Source of the DNA: Roseomonas sp.
Lineage (GTDB): Bacteria > Pseudomonadota > Alphaproteobacteria > Acetobacterales > Acetobacteraceae
Assembly (NCBI GenBank): GCA_020249435.1
Contig: JADCFQ010000007.1
Coordinates: 62,001 to 126,000 of the forward strand
Length of the DNA stretch: 64,000 nt
Direction: 5' to 3'
The first letter of the stretch is position 1, and the number at the start of each line of letters is the position of its first letter. The notes under the pieces were generated by a model. It searched no databases. It was not told the DNA's origin and saw nothing but the letters and a program-made list of their open reading frames with translations. Below, in pieces: positions 62,317 through 64,000 of the stretch. Made by a program: the position numbers and the translations under genes.

Positions 62317-63023
62317 GAATAGCCTTCCTCGCGCAGCCTGTCGGCCAGCACTTTCACTTGGATATCGAGTGCGGCGCTCTCCTCGGCGCGGAGGTCTTCG
62401 CGCAAGCGCCGTGCAGCGGTTTCAAGATCACGCAGCAGCGCGCCAAGCGCGGGCGGTGGTGCCGCGCCGGCTTCAAGCCGTGTCGCGATACGTTCCAGCC
62501 CATCCAAATGCACGGCAAGGAAGCGGCGCGCGCGCGCAATACCCTCGGGCCGCGCTTCCAGATCATCCAGCACCTGGCCAATCGCCTGCGCCACCGGGAT
62601 CAGGCGCGGTTCATTGCCGCGCGCTGCGATGGCCGCAACCCCAGCCAGCCGGATGCGCGCATCGGCAAGCGGGCCGGTAGGCGGCGGCGGTGGTGGTGCG
62701 GGCGGCGCGGCTTCCGGGATTTCGGCATAGAGCAACCGGGTGCCACCCCAGGCGCCGAGCGCAAACAACACCCCAATAATCGGCCCTGCCCCGGCACCAA
62801 GCCCGGTCGCGAGGCCCGCTGCCACGCCCATGAGCACGGCGGCACGCTTGGCGTCGCCTTTCCTGGCGCGCTTCATGATGCGCGCGGCGATGAAGGGCAA
62901 ACCAATGCCGAGCAGGCAGCCGATCAGCGCTGTCTGGCGCATGGCAAAAAGATTGAAGATTGCCGCCGGCAGCAGCGCGAGCCCCATCATGGGCAGCACC
63001 CAAAGGCGCCAGAAGCTATTCAC
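62313..63023 (-). CDS. XpaC-family membrane protein
   Basis: A 236-residue XpaC-family protein, usually found beside TelA. Two or three hydrophobic segments cluster in the first 90 residues (VLPMMGLALLPAAIFNLFAMRQTALIGCLLGIGLPFIA, then GVAAGLATGLGAGAGPIIGVLFALG). A Pro-rich linker leads to a helical cytoplasmic part (EPRLIPVAQAIGQVLDDLEARPEG). I set the start at GTG 63023, since it overlaps the stop of a small ORF as GTGA; the open frame upstream is antisense to a dehydrogenase gene. It is part of the small ORF, xpaC, telA unit. Confidence 0.8.
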   Translation of the reverse strand: MNSFWRLWVLPMMGLALLPAAIFNLFAMRQTALIGCLLGIGLPFIAARIMKRARKGDAKRAAVLMGVAAGLATGLGAGAGPIIGVLFALGAWGGTRLLYAEIPEAAPPAPPPPPPTGPLADARIRLAGVAAIAARGNEPRLIPVAQAIGQVLDDLEARPEGIARARRFLAVHLDGLERIATRLEAGAAPPPALGALLRDLETAARRLREDLRAEESAALDIQVKVLADRLREEGYS

Positions 63024-63178
63024 AGCCCGAACACCGAAGCGACCGCGCGCCACAGTGCGAGCATGCCCACCAGTGCCATGGTGCCGCCCAGCAGCATGAA
63101 GCCAAGCGAGCGCTTCAGGCCCACGGGTAGGGTTGGGGTCGGCGGCGCCGGCAAGGGCGCGTTGCGGTTTTGGCTCAC
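63020..63178 (-). CDS. 52-residue single-segment membrane protein
   Basis: A short ORF starting at GTG 63178 with MSQNRNAPLPAPPTPTLPVG, a Pro-rich cytoplasmic part, followed by one hydrophobic helix (about 24-45, LGFMLLGGTMALVGMLALW) and a short end. Its TGA overlaps the GTG of the XpaC-like gene (GTGA), as telA overlaps xpaC. It reads as a small membrane partner of XpaC and TelA. The Shine-Dalgarno is weak (AAGG, 16 bases away). Confidence 0.6.
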   Translation of the reverse strand: MSQNRNAPLPAPPTPTLPVGLKRSLGFMLLGGTMALVGMLALWRAVASVFGL

Positions 63179-63239
63179 GCGGCGTTACATCGCCTTTGTG
63201 CCGCGCCCTATCAAGACCGGCAAAGGGGGAAGTTACACC

Positions 63240-64000
63240 ATGGAGCAAATCGCCATCATCGGGGCCGGGCTGATTGGCCGCGCCTGGGCCATGGTTTTCG
63301 CCCGCGCCGGCCATGACGTGCGGATTTGGGACCCGGTGGCGGGGGTTTCTGCAACGGCCCTCGGCCTTATCGGGCAAAGCTTGAAGGATTTGGCGGATGC
63401 CGGGCTGATCGCCGAAGCGCCCGCCGTGATTGCCGCGCGCATCAGCGCTACCGCCAGCATGGAAGAATGTGTCGCGGGTGCCGCTCATGTGCAGGAAAAC
63501 GGGCCCGAGCGCGTGGAGCCCAAACGCGAGATTTTCGCACGGCTTGATGCGCTGTGCGGGCCTGATGTGGTGCTGGCTTCCTCCACCTCCGGCATTCCAG
63601 CCAGCGCCTTTACTGAGGGGCTGGCCGGGCGCGCGCGCTGCCTGGTCGCGCATCCGGTGAACCCGCCCTATCTGGTCCCGCTCGTGGAATTGGTGGGCGC
63701 ACCCTGGACCGCGCCGGAAGTGGTGGCACGCACGCGCGCCTTGATGGCGCGTGTCGGTCAGGTGCCGGTGACCGCGATGAAGGAAACCCGCGGCTTTGTG
63801 CTGAACCGGCTGCAAGCCGCATTGGTTGCCGAAGCCTTCCGCCTGGTGCGCGATGGCGTGATGAGTGTTGAGGATGTGGATGCCTGCGTGAAGGATGGGC
63901 TTGGGCTCCGCTGGTCCTTCATGGGGCCGTTCGAGACGATTGATCTGAACGCGCCGGGCGGCGTTGCGGATTACGCCGCGCGCTTTGGGGGGCTGATGGG
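63240..64000 (+). CDS. 3-hydroxyacyl-CoA dehydrogenase (lambda-crystallin/L-gulonate type), partial
   Basis: The first 253 residues of an NAD-dependent dehydrogenase, cut by the window end. GAGLIGRAWAMVFARAGHDVRIWD binds NAD. SSTSGIPAS and VAHPVNPPYLVPLVEL (catalytic His in AHPVNPP) are typical of the CryL/L-carnitine and gulonate dehydrogenase group; KETRGFVLNRLQAALVAEAFRLVRDGV starts the helical part. A good AAAGGGGGA (63222-63230) lies before ATG 63240. It diverges from the small ORF-xpaC-telA unit. Confidence 0.9.
   Translation, partial: MEQIAIIGAGLIGRAWAMVFARAGHDVRIWDPVAGVSATALGLIGQSLKDLADAGLIAEAPAVIAARISATASMEECVAGAAHVQENGPERVEPKREIFARLDALCGPDVVLASSTSGIPASAFTEGLAGRARCLVAHPVNPPYLVPLVELVGAPWTAPEVVARTRALMARVGQVPVTAMKETRGFVLNRLQAALVAEAFRLVRDGVMSVEDVDACVKDGLGLRWSFMGPFETIDLNAPGGVADYAARFGGLM

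Noticed and set aside
63024-63815. The N-terminal extension of the XpaC-like frame
   Set aside because: The frame is open, but these residues are antisense to the 3-hydroxyacyl-CoA dehydrogenase and look unlike protein; the start is placed at GTG 63023.

Overview
The window is GC-rich and tightly packed. It looks like the chromosome of a free-living, motile alphaproteobacterium, most likely a Rhodospirillales/Acetobacteraceae (Roseomonas-like) organism. The clues are a mitochondrial-type NDUFS4 complex I subunit, short flagellins, a glnB-glnA pair and four orphan Bug (TctC-like) solute receptors. The taxon is inferred from gene content, not from a marker gene.

Layout. (1) 1-2765: the edge of a prophage-like island, with a protein carrying tandem repeats, a DNA adenine methylase, small unknown genes, an HTH protein and two good terminators. 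(2) 2767-8865: a catabolic operon with a GntR/FCD regulator, an allophanate hydrolase split into two genes, an SsuABC/NMT1-type ABC importer and a PuuE-like deacetylase, with a tandem operator-like site in front. (3) 8876-15264, minus strand: a Bug receptor beside a TSUP permease, then a HlyD/FtsX-type/LolD-type ABC exporter. (4) 15291-18607: an FNR/Dnr-type box in front of hsp20-ppsA-small ORF, then tRNA-Arg(UCU) and the NDUFS4 gene. (5) 19252-25825: two PLP aminotransferases, a HAPMO-like Baeyer-Villiger monooxygenase, and glnB-glnA for nitrogen control. (6) 25835-30003: a protein kinase fused to a universal-stress domain, beside a metallophosphoesterase, then a hydrolase, an EamA exporter and a small membrane protein.

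(7) 30013-36270: quinone oxidoreductase, Bug receptor, CoA transferase, acyl-CoA dehydrogenase, second Bug receptor and a divergent Asp/Glu-racemase-like gene. This reads as uptake and CoA activation of a carboxylic acid. (8) 36300-39271: two flagellins and a protein with two cold-shock domains joined by a linker of seven RPPRR(D/E)F repeats. (9) 39325-53012, minus strand: FAD oxidoreductase, DsbA-like isomerase, AtzH/HpxZ-like protein, a three-subunit molybdenum hydroxylase (form II, so probably not a CO dehydrogenase), and a complete Dpp-type importer with two binding proteins. (10) 53081-61227: aldehyde dehydrogenase with a hydroxyisobutyrate-dehydrogenase-like enzyme, GtrA, a LivJ-like binding protein, an IPNS-like oxygenase, a thiol dioxygenase, a zinc alcohol dehydrogenase and a fourth Bug receptor. 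(11) 61255-64000: a TelA, XpaC and 52-residue membrane protein operon with overlapping ends, then a divergent 3-hydroxyacyl-CoA dehydrogenase cut by the window edge.

Most of the window is a scavenging and catabolic repertoire: uptake receptors paired with one or two tailoring enzymes. The least ordinary parts are the split allophanate hydrolase operon, the kinase-Usp/phosphoesterase pair, the double cold-shock protein with its repeat linker, the FNR-type control of hsp20-ppsA, and the small ORF upstream of xpaC-telA. No CRISPR array, insertion sequence or rRNA gene was seen.
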